A stretch of DNA of 64,000 nucleotides from Lignipirellula cremea (GTDB lineage Bacteria > Planctomycetota > Planctomycetia > Pirellulales > Pirellulaceae): NCBI RefSeq assembly GCF_007751035.1, contig NZ_CP036433.1, positions 962,437-1,026,436 of the forward strand, written 5' to 3'. The first letter of the stretch is position 1, and the number at the start of each line of letters is the position of its first letter. Shown here piece by piece: positions 24,550-34,954 of the stretch. The notes under the pieces were generated by a model. That model did not search any database and had not been told where the DNA came from. It saw only the letters and a program-made list of their open reading frames with translations. The translations under genes were made by a program, and so were the position numbers.

Positions 24550-27500
24550 CTATTCCTCCAGGTTGGCGGCTTCCTGCTCGAACTGGTTGATCATTTCCGG
24601 TAAGGCCAAACGGCCGCGGGCGTACTTGGCCGCTTCGCTCGCCGGGAAGTCCCAGCGGCAGCGATTGTAGCGGCGGAAAGCAAACGAGTTGTCGTTGGCC
24701 TGGCGATAGCTTTCCCCGGCCCAGAACAGTGCGTCCGAAGCCAGCGAATCGTCAGGGAACATCTTCACAAAGGCGTCAAACGATTCGCCGCCTTTTTTGT
24801 ACTCTTTCGCTTTGTAGTAGCACTGGCCGATGCGGAAAGCCATGCGCGAGGCATGCTGATGGCCCTGGAACTTCTCCAGGAACTTGATGCCGACCTGGGC
24901 CGCCACATCGTAGGTTTCATTCTTGTAGAAGTAATCCGAAATGCGAATCATCACGCTGGCGATGAGCGGGCTGTTCGGATAGGTCGCCGCCAGCACCACG
25001 TAGCCTTCGAGTGCTTTGTCGAAGTCGCCTGACTCCTCGTAGCACTGCGACATTTTGTAGTGGGCGTCGGCCGCCAGGGTGTGATCCGGGTACTGGCGAA
25101 TGATCAGGTCGTACGAGCGGATCGCTTCGTCCCACTGTTCCAGCTCCTGGGCGAACTGGCCCAGCAGGTAGGCGACGCGCGGGGCGTACTTGGGATCGGG
25201 GTAATCTTCCATCACTTCGCGAAGCACGCGGCGACCCGCTTCCAGGTCGGCCTGGAGCTCTTCGCTGCGGTCCAGCTGGCGATGGCTTTTGAACAGTTCA
25301 AAGTAGCTTTCGGCCACATGGAACTTGGTTTCAATCGCCAGGTCTTCGTTGTTGAAGACCTTGGTAAAGGCCGCCACCAGACCGTTGGTGCCGATCACAA
25401 CCGGCGCCTCGATGGTGACTTCGAGCTCGCCCGTGTCGGTGCTCGCGGTCGGATCGACGTAGCTGATCTGCAGCGTTTCGCCGAAGTAGGTTTCAATCAC
25501 GGGGTCGGCCGGATCCAGGTTGCCGGCGACCGGCTCCGCGTTGGCTTTGAGTTCAAACGACGCGGTAAAGACGCCGCTGTGGGCCAGCGATTCGACCAGC
25601 TGCACGGTTTCTTTTTCGCCGGCGGTGCTGGCCACCTGGACCTCGACAATGTCGCGTTCATCGGACGTGTCGCGGTCGGCGTCGACAACCCGCAGGAAGA
25701 GCTTTTCGCCGACATGCAGGCCTTCTTCGGTATCGTTGTAATCGCGATCAGTGCGGGCCAGCTGGCCGTTCACAATTAGTCTCGCTTGCGATTCCAGTTT
25801 GACGGCCTTCCCTTCGGGACGGCGTTCGTCGTTGTAGACCGCGGTGATGACGTCCTGGCCGCCCACGTTGAGCACGGTGGTTACCAGATCGTCGATCGCG
25901 GCCCCTTCTTCTCGCACCGGACCGCCCACCAGGTAACGCGGCATGTCGGCTGTCAGCGGAACCATCGACGGCGTGGACTTGCCGCCCAGCTGCAGGATGA
26001 CCTGCCCGACAAAGCGGCCCTGGCTGAGAGCCATGTCGTCGGCCTGGTTATTCCGGCCGGTCGAGCTGACGCCCGACGAGTTAAAGGCGCCCGACACTTT
26101 ACATTCGACGTCGATCGTGGCGCCGTCGGTGGTGGTGAGCGTCACAATCACGCTGCTGCGGCTGTCCTTTGCGGCGTCGGGGTCGATCACTTCGATCGTC
26201 AACGGCGCCTCCAGGGCGACGCCAGCCGTTTTGGATTCCATTTCCGGAACCGAATAGGCGGCCGTCGGCGGCAGATCGCGATTGCGATTCGGGATCAGGC
26301 GGCTTTCCAGCACACGCACCAGGCCGGCCGAAGGTTCATTCACCAGCACGGCCGCTTCCCGCGGGACGGCGTGTCCCGGGAAGGTGTTCTGGCTGTCGGT
26401 GTACCGGCAGTACACGCGGTCGCCGGGCTTCACCTGCAGTTTCCCTTCGGCCGCTGCGGCCGCGGTGTCGACTTCTTTGGTGAAGATGCCAGAGTACTGC
26501 TCGGTTTCCGTTGCGGTCATAACGATCGGTTCGCCGTCGTTGACCACGACTTCAAACTGCACCGTATCCCGGGCGGCCGACTGGTCGCGATCGTAATCCT
26601 GGATCTGCACAATGATGCGGTCGCCCGGCTCCACACGCATCAGGCGTTTGGGCAGGGTCTGCACGGCTCCGTTGGGAGCCCGCACCAGGTCGTAAGCAAT
26701 CGCATCGACGGTGGCGTCGAAGTAGGTTGCCGTCAGTTCGTCGGTCAAAAGGCGACTGCCGCTGTTAAGGTTCTGGGTGAACTCGTCGGCGTACGAGGCT
26801 TTGACCACATCGCCGCCGGCCATTTCCAGAATTTCGTTGTTGGCCAGGGCCAGCACGTCGGCGTCTGTCGGCACATGCACCACATCGGGAGCCTGGCCCA
26901 CTTCAAGATTGCTGACGGCGACCGCTTCGCCTACGTATTCCTGCACATCAAACCGCGTGTATCGCAGTTCAATCGGCTGGATGCGGAAGTCCCAGGTGCG
27001 TTCGCTGAACAGGGTCGTCTGGCGAACCGGCTCCAGCGAGACGCTTTCCAGCCCCATCACCACGTCGCCCGCCAGTTCGGTCGGTTTCAGCGTGAGGGTC
27101 TGCTTGCCGGCTTTGTCGATGGCGATACCGCCGATGCGGACCGGTTGGTAGGTGGTGGTTTTGCCCGTGTTCTGAGTGACGGCCTCGATCACCTGGTCGC
27201 CGATCAGCAGCTGGTATTTGCCGCCGCCGCCGACATGGGCTTGTTCGATAACCACTTCGTACAGACCCGGTTCGGGGAAATCGATCTCCCACGAGACGGT
27301 GTCTTCCAGGCTGGCCCAGTTGGTCAGGCGAGGCGGTTCCTCCCCTTTCTTCTTGGTCGTTTTACCGTCTTTCAAGCCAAACGTTTCGCTGACTTTGTTC
27401 AGTACGGCGTCGGCGGCTTCCAGCACAATCGTGCCTTCGGGCGCTGTGACCACAGTCGGATCGACCGGCTGCGGAATTTCAAATCCACGCAGGTCGAAGT

Positions 27501-30500
27501 CCAGTTCCTGGAACGGACGCAGGGCGATATTGGTTTCCTGGAAGTTGGCTTTGACCCACTCCGCGGAAACGCGTCGAGAGGCCGCCGGCGTGGCGGCAAA
27601 AATGGAGACGTGGTGCAGGCCCGCTTCCAGCCAGACGTCGGCCTGGCGATTGCCGGCGCCCAGCGGCAGCTCTTCAATGCCGTCGATCACCAAAGCGGTC
27701 AGGGCGCCGTTCACGCCGAACCGCACGGCTCCGGCCCGATGCTGGGGCAGGTAACCATGCCAGACAACCGCATAGGGATTGTCGGCGTTTTCTTCGTCGG
27801 TCTCCTTGCCCCATGACAGCTCTTTCGGCTCCACTTGCGAGACAGCCGTTTCGTCGCGGGTCATGTTGACCACCTGCTGCCAGCTGCGAAGGCCGGTGTA
27901 ATTCCCCGGAAACACGCGTTGCTGCATGCGACCGTAGTCGCCGACGAGCGGGGCGGCCAGATCGCGTTTGGGATAACTGGCCAGGCGGACCCAGAACTCT
28001 CCGTCCTGGCTGCCCAGCAGGTCGCCGCGGATCGGCGTGTTGGTGTCGGCCTGGGGCGAGGTAATCTTCACGCGGGAGACCATTTTCAGATCTTTCAAGT
28101 CGACCGAGATCGACTTGGGCGAGGCGCCGTCGGGCTCGCTCATCCAGTAGGTTTCCGGATCATGGTCGATCGCCATCAAAGGGGTGCGATCAATCGAGAA
28201 GTCCGATGCCTGGGCGCCGGCCGGAAGTTCTCCGGTGGCGACCACGCCTTCAAAGACGCCCGTATGCGGACCTGTTTCGGTCAGGGTGATCTGTACCTGG
28301 TCGCCGCTATTGGCGGTCAGTTTGACCGGGATGGTGTCGGGCTCGTCGCCCAGATCGCGATCGGGATCTTTCACGCGGAGATAGATCGGGTTACCCGGTT
28401 TGATCTGGCTGGCGGGCCGGCCTTGCGAGAGTCGCATGTCGGCTTCTTCTTCTTCGCGCTGTTCGCGTTCGAGGCGTTCGGCGAACGATTCCAGCTTTTG
28501 ATCAATGATCTTGGCGCTGGCGATTTCAAACAGGGCGTCAGAGGCGATGCGGATTTCCACATCGGACAGCGGCACGCGCTGGAATTCTTTTTTGAACTCA
28601 TCGGGATAGTCGCAGCGGACCACATCGCGGCCGGTCAGCTGCAGCACGCCGTCGCCCGGGTTGGCCGAGCCGAGCTGCGTATCCAGATCGACGCGGAACA
28701 GACCTTTGCTGGCGCCGCCGCTGATGAGGAAGGCTCGCTCGCGATCGCCGCCCGGTTCGGTGGAGACGATGACTTCGATCCGGCTGTGGCCGCGGCTGAT
28801 GCCGAGGTCGCTATCGTTGACCACGATCGACAGCGGCAGGCCGGGGCGATGCACGCGTTTGCTTTCACGGCCCAGTCGACCGACGGTGCGGAGCAGGTTC
28901 AACTGGTCCAGGTAACGTTCTTCGGCGCCGAACACTTCGGACAGGCTGAACAGCGTCTGGTTGGCCAGTTCAATTTTCGGCGAACGTTCGAGAACGCTAC
29001 GGAAAATGTCGCGGGCGTCTTCGTGGTCGCCCCGGCGGAAAGCCAGCACGCCCAGCAGGAACTCGGCCCGTACAGAAATATCCAGGCCCTGGTTCGCGGC
29101 CAGTTTCTGGAAAGCCTGCTCGGCCTGGTCAAACACTTTCTGGGCCAGGAACGTTTCGCCAATGCCAAACTCGGCCTCGATCGCCTGGGGCGTATCGGGG
29201 TAACGGTTCATGACAGTGGTGAACTCGCTCCGCGACAGGTCGAAGCGTTGCGATTTGAAATAGTTGCGGGCCAGCAGCAGCTGGATATCGGCTTTGGCGG
29301 CCGCGTCGACTTGCGCCGATTCCGCATGCTTGATGATCCAGTTACGCAGGATGCTTTCGACCTTGTCGTGGTTGTCGTTGCCGCCAGCCGCCATCAGCCG
29401 CTCGCAGACAAAACGAATCAGATCGACAGGCAGTTCATCCTGGTGGGTTTCAAACAGGGCCTTGTTGGCCGTGTAAGCGTCAAAGGCCAAGCGCTCATCA
29501 CCCAGTCGCAGGTACAGGGCCGCCCGCAACAGCGGAGCGGTCGGGCTTGATTCGTCGATCGTGAGACCGACGGAACCGATCTTGGCGTAGGAACGCGCCA
29601 CCATGGCTCGGCCCGCCTGCAGTCGCTGGGCCTGCGCTGAGGTGAGGTTCGACAACATCCCGGTGACCAGCGTCGCCGCCGCCAGGTGATCGTCGCGGTT
29701 CATGGCTGCCTGGGCGTAAGGCATCAACTGATCCCAGCGGGTGGAATCAGGCGGATTGACGCGGGTCGGCCGCTGGTACATCAGCAGGCGGACCATCGGC
29801 GCGACCGAGTCCACCGGCGTGAGGTCGGCCAGCGTCAGATCGGCGACGGCTGTGGGCCAGTCGTAGTGCATCGCGGAGACGGCATGGTACAGCGGGAGTT
29901 TCGCGTCGTCGGCGATCTCCATGTTGTTCTTCACCGAGTTAAACACGGTGCTAAGCGTCGAAACGTTCACTCCCCAGGGCAGGAAAGGACGTTCCGCCTG
30001 GCGTTTGGTCGTTTCTTCCAGCACCTTGACGGCCGCCGGGAGATTCCCCGTTTTCACATACAGGTCAGCCAGCACTACGGCGTAGTCGCCATGCCAGTTG
30101 CTATCGACCGCGAAGAGCGGGGTGTACAGCGGAATCTTCGCCGCGTCGGTTTCCATACGGGCCGCCAGACGCAGGGCGCAATCCCGAGATTCGCTGTTGT
30201 TGGGGTCCAGCGTGTAGTGCGACTTCCAGTAAGCGACCGCTTCGGTTTCCATTTCGAACTGCACCAGCACGTCGCCAATGTACGAAGCGGCGACCGGATC
30301 CAGGCCGTACTTTTGCTGCGAGGCCTGCAGCCAGGCGAAAGTCGCCTTGGCCAGGGCGGCGTCTTTGGTCAGGGCGGCGACCGACATCATGCGACGCCAG
30401 GCGTCGGAGTCGTTCATGGGCGGTTGCTGTTTCAACATGTGCTGGCAGGCCGCCTGCCTGATCGTTTCGTCCCCGTAGTTGGTGGCGGCGGTCAGGAAGC

Positions 30501-32271
30501 GCTTGGCGTAGTCGTAGTTGTTCGGCAGCATCGCCGTGAGTTCGGCGTAGTAATCGCACGCCTTGAAACGCTCCGTGGTCGGCGGGTAGCGATCCATGTA
30601 ATAGGCTTGACGCTCGAGCAGCATTTCCCGCTGACGGGCTGAAATCTGCGATTTGTACTTCGGGTCCAGCAGTTGATCGCGAACCACCTGATCGGTTGTC
30701 CAGCCGTCTTTGGTCGGCAGCGACAGCCAGATCGCGGCGACCGGATCTTTGTCGGCGGCGGCGATTTTGGTCCGCAGCGATTTAATGTTCGCGACCAGCA
30801 TCTGATCGGCGGGAGTCAGTTCCGTGCCGGCGGCTTTCTTTCGGTCGATCGTCGCTTCACGAGCGTCGGCCCAGGCTTCGGGGTAGCTGCGGAGGCTGGT
30901 GTAATCCATGTTGGCCGCGCGGGAGCGAAGCACCAGGTCCAGGTCACGGTTGAATTCCGCTTCGGTTTCGGCCATGTCGAACAGGTACTGCATGGCCGTG
31001 GAGGCGTAGCTGGCGTTCGGCGGTTCGGCGAACATCTGGCGGAGGGTCGCCTTGGCCTGGGGGATGTCCTTCATCCGATCGCGATACAGCGAAAAGCCCA
31101 GCACATACTGCAGGTAGTACGGGTCATTTTTGTTGGCGGCCAGCGCTTTTTTCAGGCCGGCTTCGGCTGCTTTGTTTTCGGCTTCTTCGTTGGCGAAGCT
31201 GTTCAGATAGTTCGTCGCGATGCTATGCACGATCGAGTTGTGCGGCAGGGCGAGCTCAAACGTCTGGCGGGCCCGCACATTGTCGCCGTCGCGGCGATAG
31301 CTGAGGCCGAGCAGCCCGATGCGGTCAAACCGATCCGCGCGGTCCGGATACAGCTTCAGGTATTCGTTCACTACCGGCAACAACTGGGCGCCCGTCATCT
31401 GGGCGTTGTACATCTGCTGGATCAGGTAGTAGTGCGTGTTCTGGTCGTTGGGCCGCATGGCGCGGGCTTTTTGATAGCTTTCCACCGCATTGACGTACTG
31501 CGTTTGCGAGCCGTAATGCTCGGCCATGTAGCGATGCAGTTCGTGCAGACGATCTTTGTCTTTGGGCAGGCCTTTGGCCAGCATTTTCCGTCCCAGGGCG
31601 TTCGCTTCGGCCCATTCGCTGGCCCGGCGGAACTGCAGAAAGCCGTTCCAGGCGACCAGTTCGCTAAAGGATCCGGCCGGCAGCTTGTCGAGCATGACTT
31701 CGGCCAGTTCGCCGGCAGCGTGCATGTCGTTTTTGTTGGTCGACAGGGCGAACAGCTGGACGGCCTTTTGTCCGTCGTCGCGGCTGTTCGCGTTGGGCTG
31801 CAGATTCCACAGGTCGCGATACGCTTCGGCGGCCGGGGTGCGTTCGTTCATCACCTCCAGCGTGTAAGCCAGGCGACGGGTGATGTCGGCTCGCTGGGGC
31901 GACGTGGGATAACGGACCAGGAACTGCCGACAGGCGACCGTCAGGTCGCGGTTGCGCGACATGGCTTCCAGGCCGTCGATCAGCTTGAGCATGACCTCCT
32001 GGTGGCGTTTGTCCTCCGGGTGCGAGGCGGCAAACCGCTGCCCCGCCCTGATCAGGCCGAACACGCGACCGTCGGAATGGTAAAGGTCGACCAGTTTGAC
32101 CAGTACATCGGCCGCCTCGGGCGAGGTGTCCTTGTACTTGCCCAGCTCTGCTTCCAGCTGGGTCGCTTGCTGGCTGACTTTGTCGACAGCGGCGGTGGCC
32201 GGCGTATTTTCCTGCGCCTGCAGATTCGCAGCGAGGACGAGGAAAGCCAGACAGTAAATGGCGCGTTGCAT
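24550..32271 (-). CDS. Giant secreted TPR protein with repeated beta modules
   Basis: 2573 residues, signal peptide MQRAIYCLAFLVLAANLQAQ. Residues ~30-1130 are an alpha-helical TPR superhelix (for example AVESYQKARAMRPNDQNTHY, AEFGIGETFLAQKVFDQAEQ). Residues ~1180-2340 are beta-rich and contain at least three copies of a module with an acidic loop and a 'TGVF/SGIF' strand: LRVKDPDRDLGDEPD (near 1290), VQIQDYDRDQSAARD (near 1882) and LRVVDADRDTSDERD (near 2187), each followed by 'ETxxxxGxF'. The C-terminal ~250 residues return to TPRs (FAQELEQWDEAIRSYDLI). It is 57 bases before the ExbB-like gene and 113 bases after another TPR gene with the same module. Probably a large periplasmic or surface scaffold; function unknown. 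Confidence 0.85.
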   Translation of the reverse strand: MQRAIYCLAFLVLAANLQAQENTPATAAVDKVSQQATQLEAELGKYKDTSPEAADVLVKLVDLYHSDGRVFGLIRAGQRFAASHPEDKRHQEVMLKLIDGLEAMSRNRDLTVACRQFLVRYPTSPQRADITRRLAYTLEVMNERTPAAEAYRDLWNLQPNANSRDDGQKAVQLFALSTNKNDMHAAGELAEVMLDKLPAGSFSELVAWNGFLQFRRASEWAEANALGRKMLAKGLPKDKDRLHELHRYMAEHYGSQTQYVNAVESYQKARAMRPNDQNTHYYLIQQMYNAQMTGAQLLPVVNEYLKLYPDRADRFDRIGLLGLSYRRDGDNVRARQTFELALPHNSIVHSIATNYLNSFANEEAENKAAEAGLKKALAANKNDPYYLQYVLGFSLYRDRMKDIPQAKATLRQMFAEPPNASYASTAMQYLFDMAETEAEFNRDLDLVLRSRAANMDYTSLRSYPEAWADAREATIDRKKAAGTELTPADQMLVANIKSLRTKIAAADKDPVAAIWLSLPTKDGWTTDQVVRDQLLDPKYKSQISARQREMLLERQAYYMDRYPPTTERFKACDYYAELTAMLPNNYDYAKRFLTAATNYGDETIRQAACQHMLKQQPPMNDSDAWRRMMSVAALTKDAALAKATFAWLQASQQKYGLDPVAASYIGDVLVQFEMETEAVAYWKSHYTLDPNNSESRDCALRLAARMETDAAKIPLYTPLFAVDSNWHGDYAVVLADLYVKTGNLPAAVKVLEETTKRQAERPFLPWGVNVSTLSTVFNSVKNNMEIADDAKLPLYHAVSAMHYDWPTAVADLTLADLTPVDSVAPMVRLLMYQRPTRVNPPDSTRWDQLMPYAQAAMNRDDHLAAATLVTGMLSNLTSAQAQRLQAGRAMVARSYAKIGSVGLTIDESSPTAPLLRAALYLRLGDERLAFDAYTANKALFETHQDELPVDLIRFVCERLMAAGGNDNHDKVESILRNWIIKHAESAQVDAAAKADIQLLLARNYFKSQRFDLSRSEFTTVMNRYPDTPQAIEAEFGIGETFLAQKVFDQAEQAFQKLAANQGLDISVRAEFLLGVLAFRRGDHEDARDIFRSVLERSPKIELANQTLFSLSEVFGAEERYLDQLNLLRTVGRLGRESKRVHRPGLPLSIVVNDSDLGISRGHSRIEVIVSTEPGGDRERAFLISGGASKGLFRVDLDTQLGSANPGDGVLQLTGRDVVRCDYPDEFKKEFQRVPLSDVEIRIASDALFEIASAKIIDQKLESFAERLEREQREEEEADMRLSQGRPASQIKPGNPIYLRVKDPDRDLGDEPDTIPVKLTANSGDQVQITLTETGPHTGVFEGVVATGELPAGAQASDFSIDRTPLMAIDHDPETYWMSEPDGASPKSISVDLKDLKMVSRVKITSPQADTNTPIRGDLLGSQDGEFWVRLASYPKRDLAAPLVGDYGRMQQRVFPGNYTGLRSWQQVVNMTRDETAVSQVEPKELSWGKETDEENADNPYAVVWHGYLPQHRAGAVRFGVNGALTALVIDGIEELPLGAGNRQADVWLEAGLHHVSIFAATPAASRRVSAEWVKANFQETNIALRPFQELDFDLRGFEIPQPVDPTVVTAPEGTIVLEAADAVLNKVSETFGLKDGKTTKKKGEEPPRLTNWASLEDTVSWEIDFPEPGLYEVVIEQAHVGGGGKYQLLIGDQVIEAVTQNTGKTTTYQPVRIGGIAIDKAGKQTLTLKPTELAGDVVMGLESVSLEPVRQTTLFSERTWDFRIQPIELRYTRFDVQEYVGEAVAVSNLEVGQAPDVVHVPTDADVLALANNEILEMAGGDVVKASYADEFTQNLNSGSRLLTDELTATYFDATVDAIAYDLVRAPNGAVQTLPKRLMRVEPGDRIIVQIQDYDRDQSAARDTVQFEVVVNDGEPIVMTATETEQYSGIFTKEVDTAAAAAEGKLQVKPGDRVYCRYTDSQNTFPGHAVPREAAVLVNEPSAGLVRVLESRLIPNRNRDLPPTAAYSVPEMESKTAGVALEAPLTIEVIDPDAAKDSRSSVIVTLTTTDGATIDVECKVSGAFNSSGVSSTGRNNQADDMALSQGRFVGQVILQLGGKSTPSMVPLTADMPRYLVGGPVREEGAAIDDLVTTVLNVGGQDVITAVYNDERRPEGKAVKLESQARLIVNGQLARTDRDYNDTEEGLHVGEKLFLRVVDADRDTSDERDIVEVQVASTAGEKETVQLVESLAHSGVFTASFELKANAEPVAGNLDPADPVIETYFGETLQISYVDPTASTDTGELEVTIEAPVVIGTNGLVAAFTKVFNNEDLAIETKFHVAESYFELFKSHRQLDRSEELQADLEAGRRVLREVMEDYPDPKYAPRVAYLLGQFAQELEQWDEAIRSYDLIIRQYPDHTLAADAHYKMSQCYEESGDFDKALEGYVVLAATYPNSPLIASVMIRISDYFYKNETYDVAAQVGIKFLEKFQGHQHASRMAFRIGQCYYKAKEYKKGGESFDAFVKMFPDDSLASDALFWAGESYRQANDNSFAFRRYNRCRWDFPASEAAKYARGRLALPEMINQFEQEAANLEE

Positions 32272-32384
32272 TAAATTTCACTCCCAGTCAGAAGCCCGAT
32301 CGGCGATCGGGTCACTTGTTGGCGAGGGGTTGCTAAGAAAAGGTGTCAGATACGCAAGGGGTCGGCGGGGCCGGAACGCAAGGG

Positions 32385-34766
32385 CTATGACCCAGCGCGG
32401 CTCAACGCTTCCGAAATCTTCTTGGCGTCGGTCGCCAGAGGGCTTTCGGGGAATTCGCCGATCAGCTGGTTGAATCGCTGGCTTGCTTCGGCGCGACGAC
32501 CCATGCGATACAAGCATCGGCCGTAGTTAAACAGAATGACGTCGAGGAACTTGGCGTCGGGATGCGTCGCCAGCACCGACTCAAACGTATCAATCGCCCG
32601 ACCGTAGTCTTTCTGGTGGTAGTAGTGGTTCGCCATTTTGGCGACCGCTTCGCCCACGCGACCGCTGTCGGGGAAATTGTCAAAGACTTTTTTGTATTCC
32701 TGGAAGGCCCGATCCTGCATCTGCGTCGTGGAATTGGGCGAGTTCTCCGCCATCTGCTCATAGCATGAGGCAATCCCAAACTGGGCTTCGCCGCGGAGGA
32801 GGCTGCCTTCCATCCGGACCAGGCGATTGTAGATGCCAATTGCGCGATTCAAGTCGCCTTCTTTTCGGGCCACATCGGCCAGCTGCAGCAAGGCGTCATC
32901 GACGAACCCGCTGTTGGGGAACTCACGCTGCAGCCGCTGGGCCATCGCCGCGGCCAGTTCCAGGCGATCCATCTGGAAGTAAATCTGCCACAGCTGGACG
33001 TACGTTTCTTCCAGCGTGCGGCCGCCCAGCTGGCGAGCTTCTTCCATAATTTCTTCGCACACTTCGAGGGCTGTCTGGTACTTTTCTTCGGCGTGCGACT
33101 TGAGGCCGAACTCTTTATAGCGGTTGCCGATGTTGGTCAACGCGCTGGCCGTTTTCAGCTGGGTTTTCACCCGCAGCTCGTCATCGGAAATCACCGCCCG
33201 GGTGACACGCACCGCGCCGATGTTTCCTTCCAGGCAGCGGGCCTGGGCGATGACATCGCGGGAGCCTTCGCCACGGAATTTTTCGTCGAAGTAAATGATC
33301 CGCACCATGTCGCCGGGAACGGCCTGCAGGACGTCGTCCTGTTCGTTTGGCGTTTCGTTCTTCTCTAGCGCGATGCTGGTCCGGAACACGCCGGTGTGGA
33401 TGGCGCCTGGGTCAGCGACGGCGCCCGGCGCCGGATCCTGGGGGGCGGCCGGATCGGTCGCTTCCGCGGCGGCGGGAGTTTCGGCGGCGGACGCTGCGGC
33501 GTCGTCTCCGTCGGCGGCTTCGTCTTCGTCCTTGACGGGCGACTGCAGGCCGTTGATCTGGGCGTTGCCCACCGGCTGGTCGGTTTCCGTCAGTTTGATC
33601 TCAACCCGATCAATCCGCTTGTAGGGATCGACGACGATTCCTTCCGGGCCGGCGCCGGAATCTTCGGGATCAATTTCGCTCTGGCCGGAGGCGATCAGGG
33701 CGGCGGTTTCTGTTTCGACTTCTTCGTCCGTCTTGCGGCGGTAGACTTCCGCGACGGCGGTGATCTGATCCACATTCGCGGTGAGATCGCCGTCGGCGTC
33801 GCCGATTTGAATGTTGACCTGCTTGCCGAGCACCACGCCGCGAAGCGTTTCGCCAAAGGCGCCGTCGGTGATTTGCACGCGGGCGTTACCGACCACGGCG
33901 ACTTCTTTCAGAACGACCTCGTTGACCTTCTTGTCCGCCGTGTGCCGGTCGGTGTAAGACACTTTGACCTGGTCGCCGCCTTTGACTTCCAGGAAGCCGT
34001 TGCCAGCCTGGGGCGAACCCAGTCGCGTCGGCAAGGAGCCCAGAACGACGCGGACATTCCGGCCAACCGAGTAACACTGGAGTTTTTCTTCGTCGCCGCC
34101 GGTCGAGGTGCAGGTGATTTCGATCGCTTCGCCCTGCTGCAGCACCGCCAGGTCGGCGTCTTCAATCTTGACGAACAGCCGTTTGCCGGCTTCGAGTTTC
34201 TCAATTCCCGAATCGCTTTCGCCCAGCGTGGTGCCGACTTTTTCCAGGGCGGCGATGGCCCGGCTGTAATGGCCCAGCTGGAAATGTCCCAGGCCGATGT
34301 AGTAATAAGCCTGGTTCACCTGGGGGCTGACCGGGAAGCGTTCGATGATATCGCGCATCACCGAGAAGCATTTGCCGTAGTTCCGGTCCTGATAGTAGCA
34401 GACGCCCAGTTTGAGCGTGGCGACGGCACGTTGTTCTTCGTCGCGGTTCTCTTCCGACGCGACCACATCAAAATGGACGCGGGCGCGTTCGTAGGAACGA
34501 TCGCGTTCCAGGAAATAGGTGCCCAGACGCATATGGGCGTCAAAGCGAACCTTGCTTAGCGGGTAGCGTTCAATCACCGACTGCCAGACTTCGACAGCCT
34601 TTTTGAACTCTTCTACATCGTAGCGGCCGTCTCCCGCTTCCATGAGCTTGCGGGCGGCCCGGTCCTCGATCAGAGAACTACGAGGGGCGTCCTGGGCAAC
34701 GGCGGAGTGGACGGAAAGGAACAAGCCCAAACAGAGCAAGAAAGAAAAGAACGCTGTAAGCCGCAT
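32385..34766 (-). CDS. Secreted TPR protein sharing the beta module of the giant protein
   Basis: 793 residues, signal peptide MRLTAFFSFLLCLGLFLSVHS. N-terminal TPRs (EEFKKAVEVWQSVIERYP, VNQAYYYIGLGHFQLGHY) are followed from about residue 185 by beta-rich segments including IQIGDADGDLTANVDQI and HTGVFRTSIAL, the same acidic-loop and 'TGVF' pattern as in the next gene. An acidic/Ala-Pro-rich linker lies near residues 405-450. The C-terminal third is TPR again (RAIGIYNRLVRMEGSLL, YGRAIDTFESVLATHPDAKF). It is the first gene of the eight-gene minus-strand block with a promoter candidate about 100 bases upstream. Confidence 0.82.
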   Translation of the reverse strand: MRLTAFFSFLLCLGLFLSVHSAVAQDAPRSSLIEDRAARKLMEAGDGRYDVEEFKKAVEVWQSVIERYPLSKVRFDAHMRLGTYFLERDRSYERARVHFDVVASEENRDEEQRAVATLKLGVCYYQDRNYGKCFSVMRDIIERFPVSPQVNQAYYYIGLGHFQLGHYSRAIAALEKVGTTLGESDSGIEKLEAGKRLFVKIEDADLAVLQQGEAIEITCTSTGGDEEKLQCYSVGRNVRVVLGSLPTRLGSPQAGNGFLEVKGGDQVKVSYTDRHTADKKVNEVVLKEVAVVGNARVQITDGAFGETLRGVVLGKQVNIQIGDADGDLTANVDQITAVAEVYRRKTDEEVETETAALIASGQSEIDPEDSGAGPEGIVVDPYKRIDRVEIKLTETDQPVGNAQINGLQSPVKDEDEAADGDDAAASAAETPAAAEATDPAAPQDPAPGAVADPGAIHTGVFRTSIALEKNETPNEQDDVLQAVPGDMVRIIYFDEKFRGEGSRDVIAQARCLEGNIGAVRVTRAVISDDELRVKTQLKTASALTNIGNRYKEFGLKSHAEEKYQTALEVCEEIMEEARQLGGRTLEETYVQLWQIYFQMDRLELAAAMAQRLQREFPNSGFVDDALLQLADVARKEGDLNRAIGIYNRLVRMEGSLLRGEAQFGIASCYEQMAENSPNSTTQMQDRAFQEYKKVFDNFPDSGRVGEAVAKMANHYYHQKDYGRAIDTFESVLATHPDAKFLDVILFNYGRCLYRMGRRAEASQRFNQLIGEFPESPLATDAKKISEALSRAGS

Positions 34767-34870
34767 GGCGCGTAAGCTTCCTGGAAGGGGTGGTCGAGGG
34801 AAGGACCTGCGGGAGATGGAAAAACGCTACGAACCCGCACTTTGAAGGGGGGGTGGGTTTCGTATCATCC

Positions 34871-34899
34871 AGCCTATTCGGCGTACCCGGCAAGGTCAA
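34871..34899 (-). promoter_or_regulatory. Possible promoter of the TPR/ExbBD/DUF4159 block
   Basis: On the minus strand TTGACC (34894-34899) is followed after 17 bases by TAGGCT (34871-34876). The -35 match is good and the -10 weak. It lies about 100 bases before the start of the 793-residue TPR gene. A run of seven cytosines on the minus strand (near 34850) lies in the would-be leader. Confidence 0.35.
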
Positions 34900-34954
34900 C
34901 TTTCGCCCGCTTCCATGCGGCGCTTTTACAGAAAATAAGCTGTGAGGGAGGGTC

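Noticed and set aside
25786-27816. Long plus-strand open frames inside the giant TPR gene (also at 27835-29550 and 30673-32274)
   Set aside because: They are the reverse-strand shadow of the 2573-residue gene, which has a signal peptide, TPRs and repeats on the other strand.
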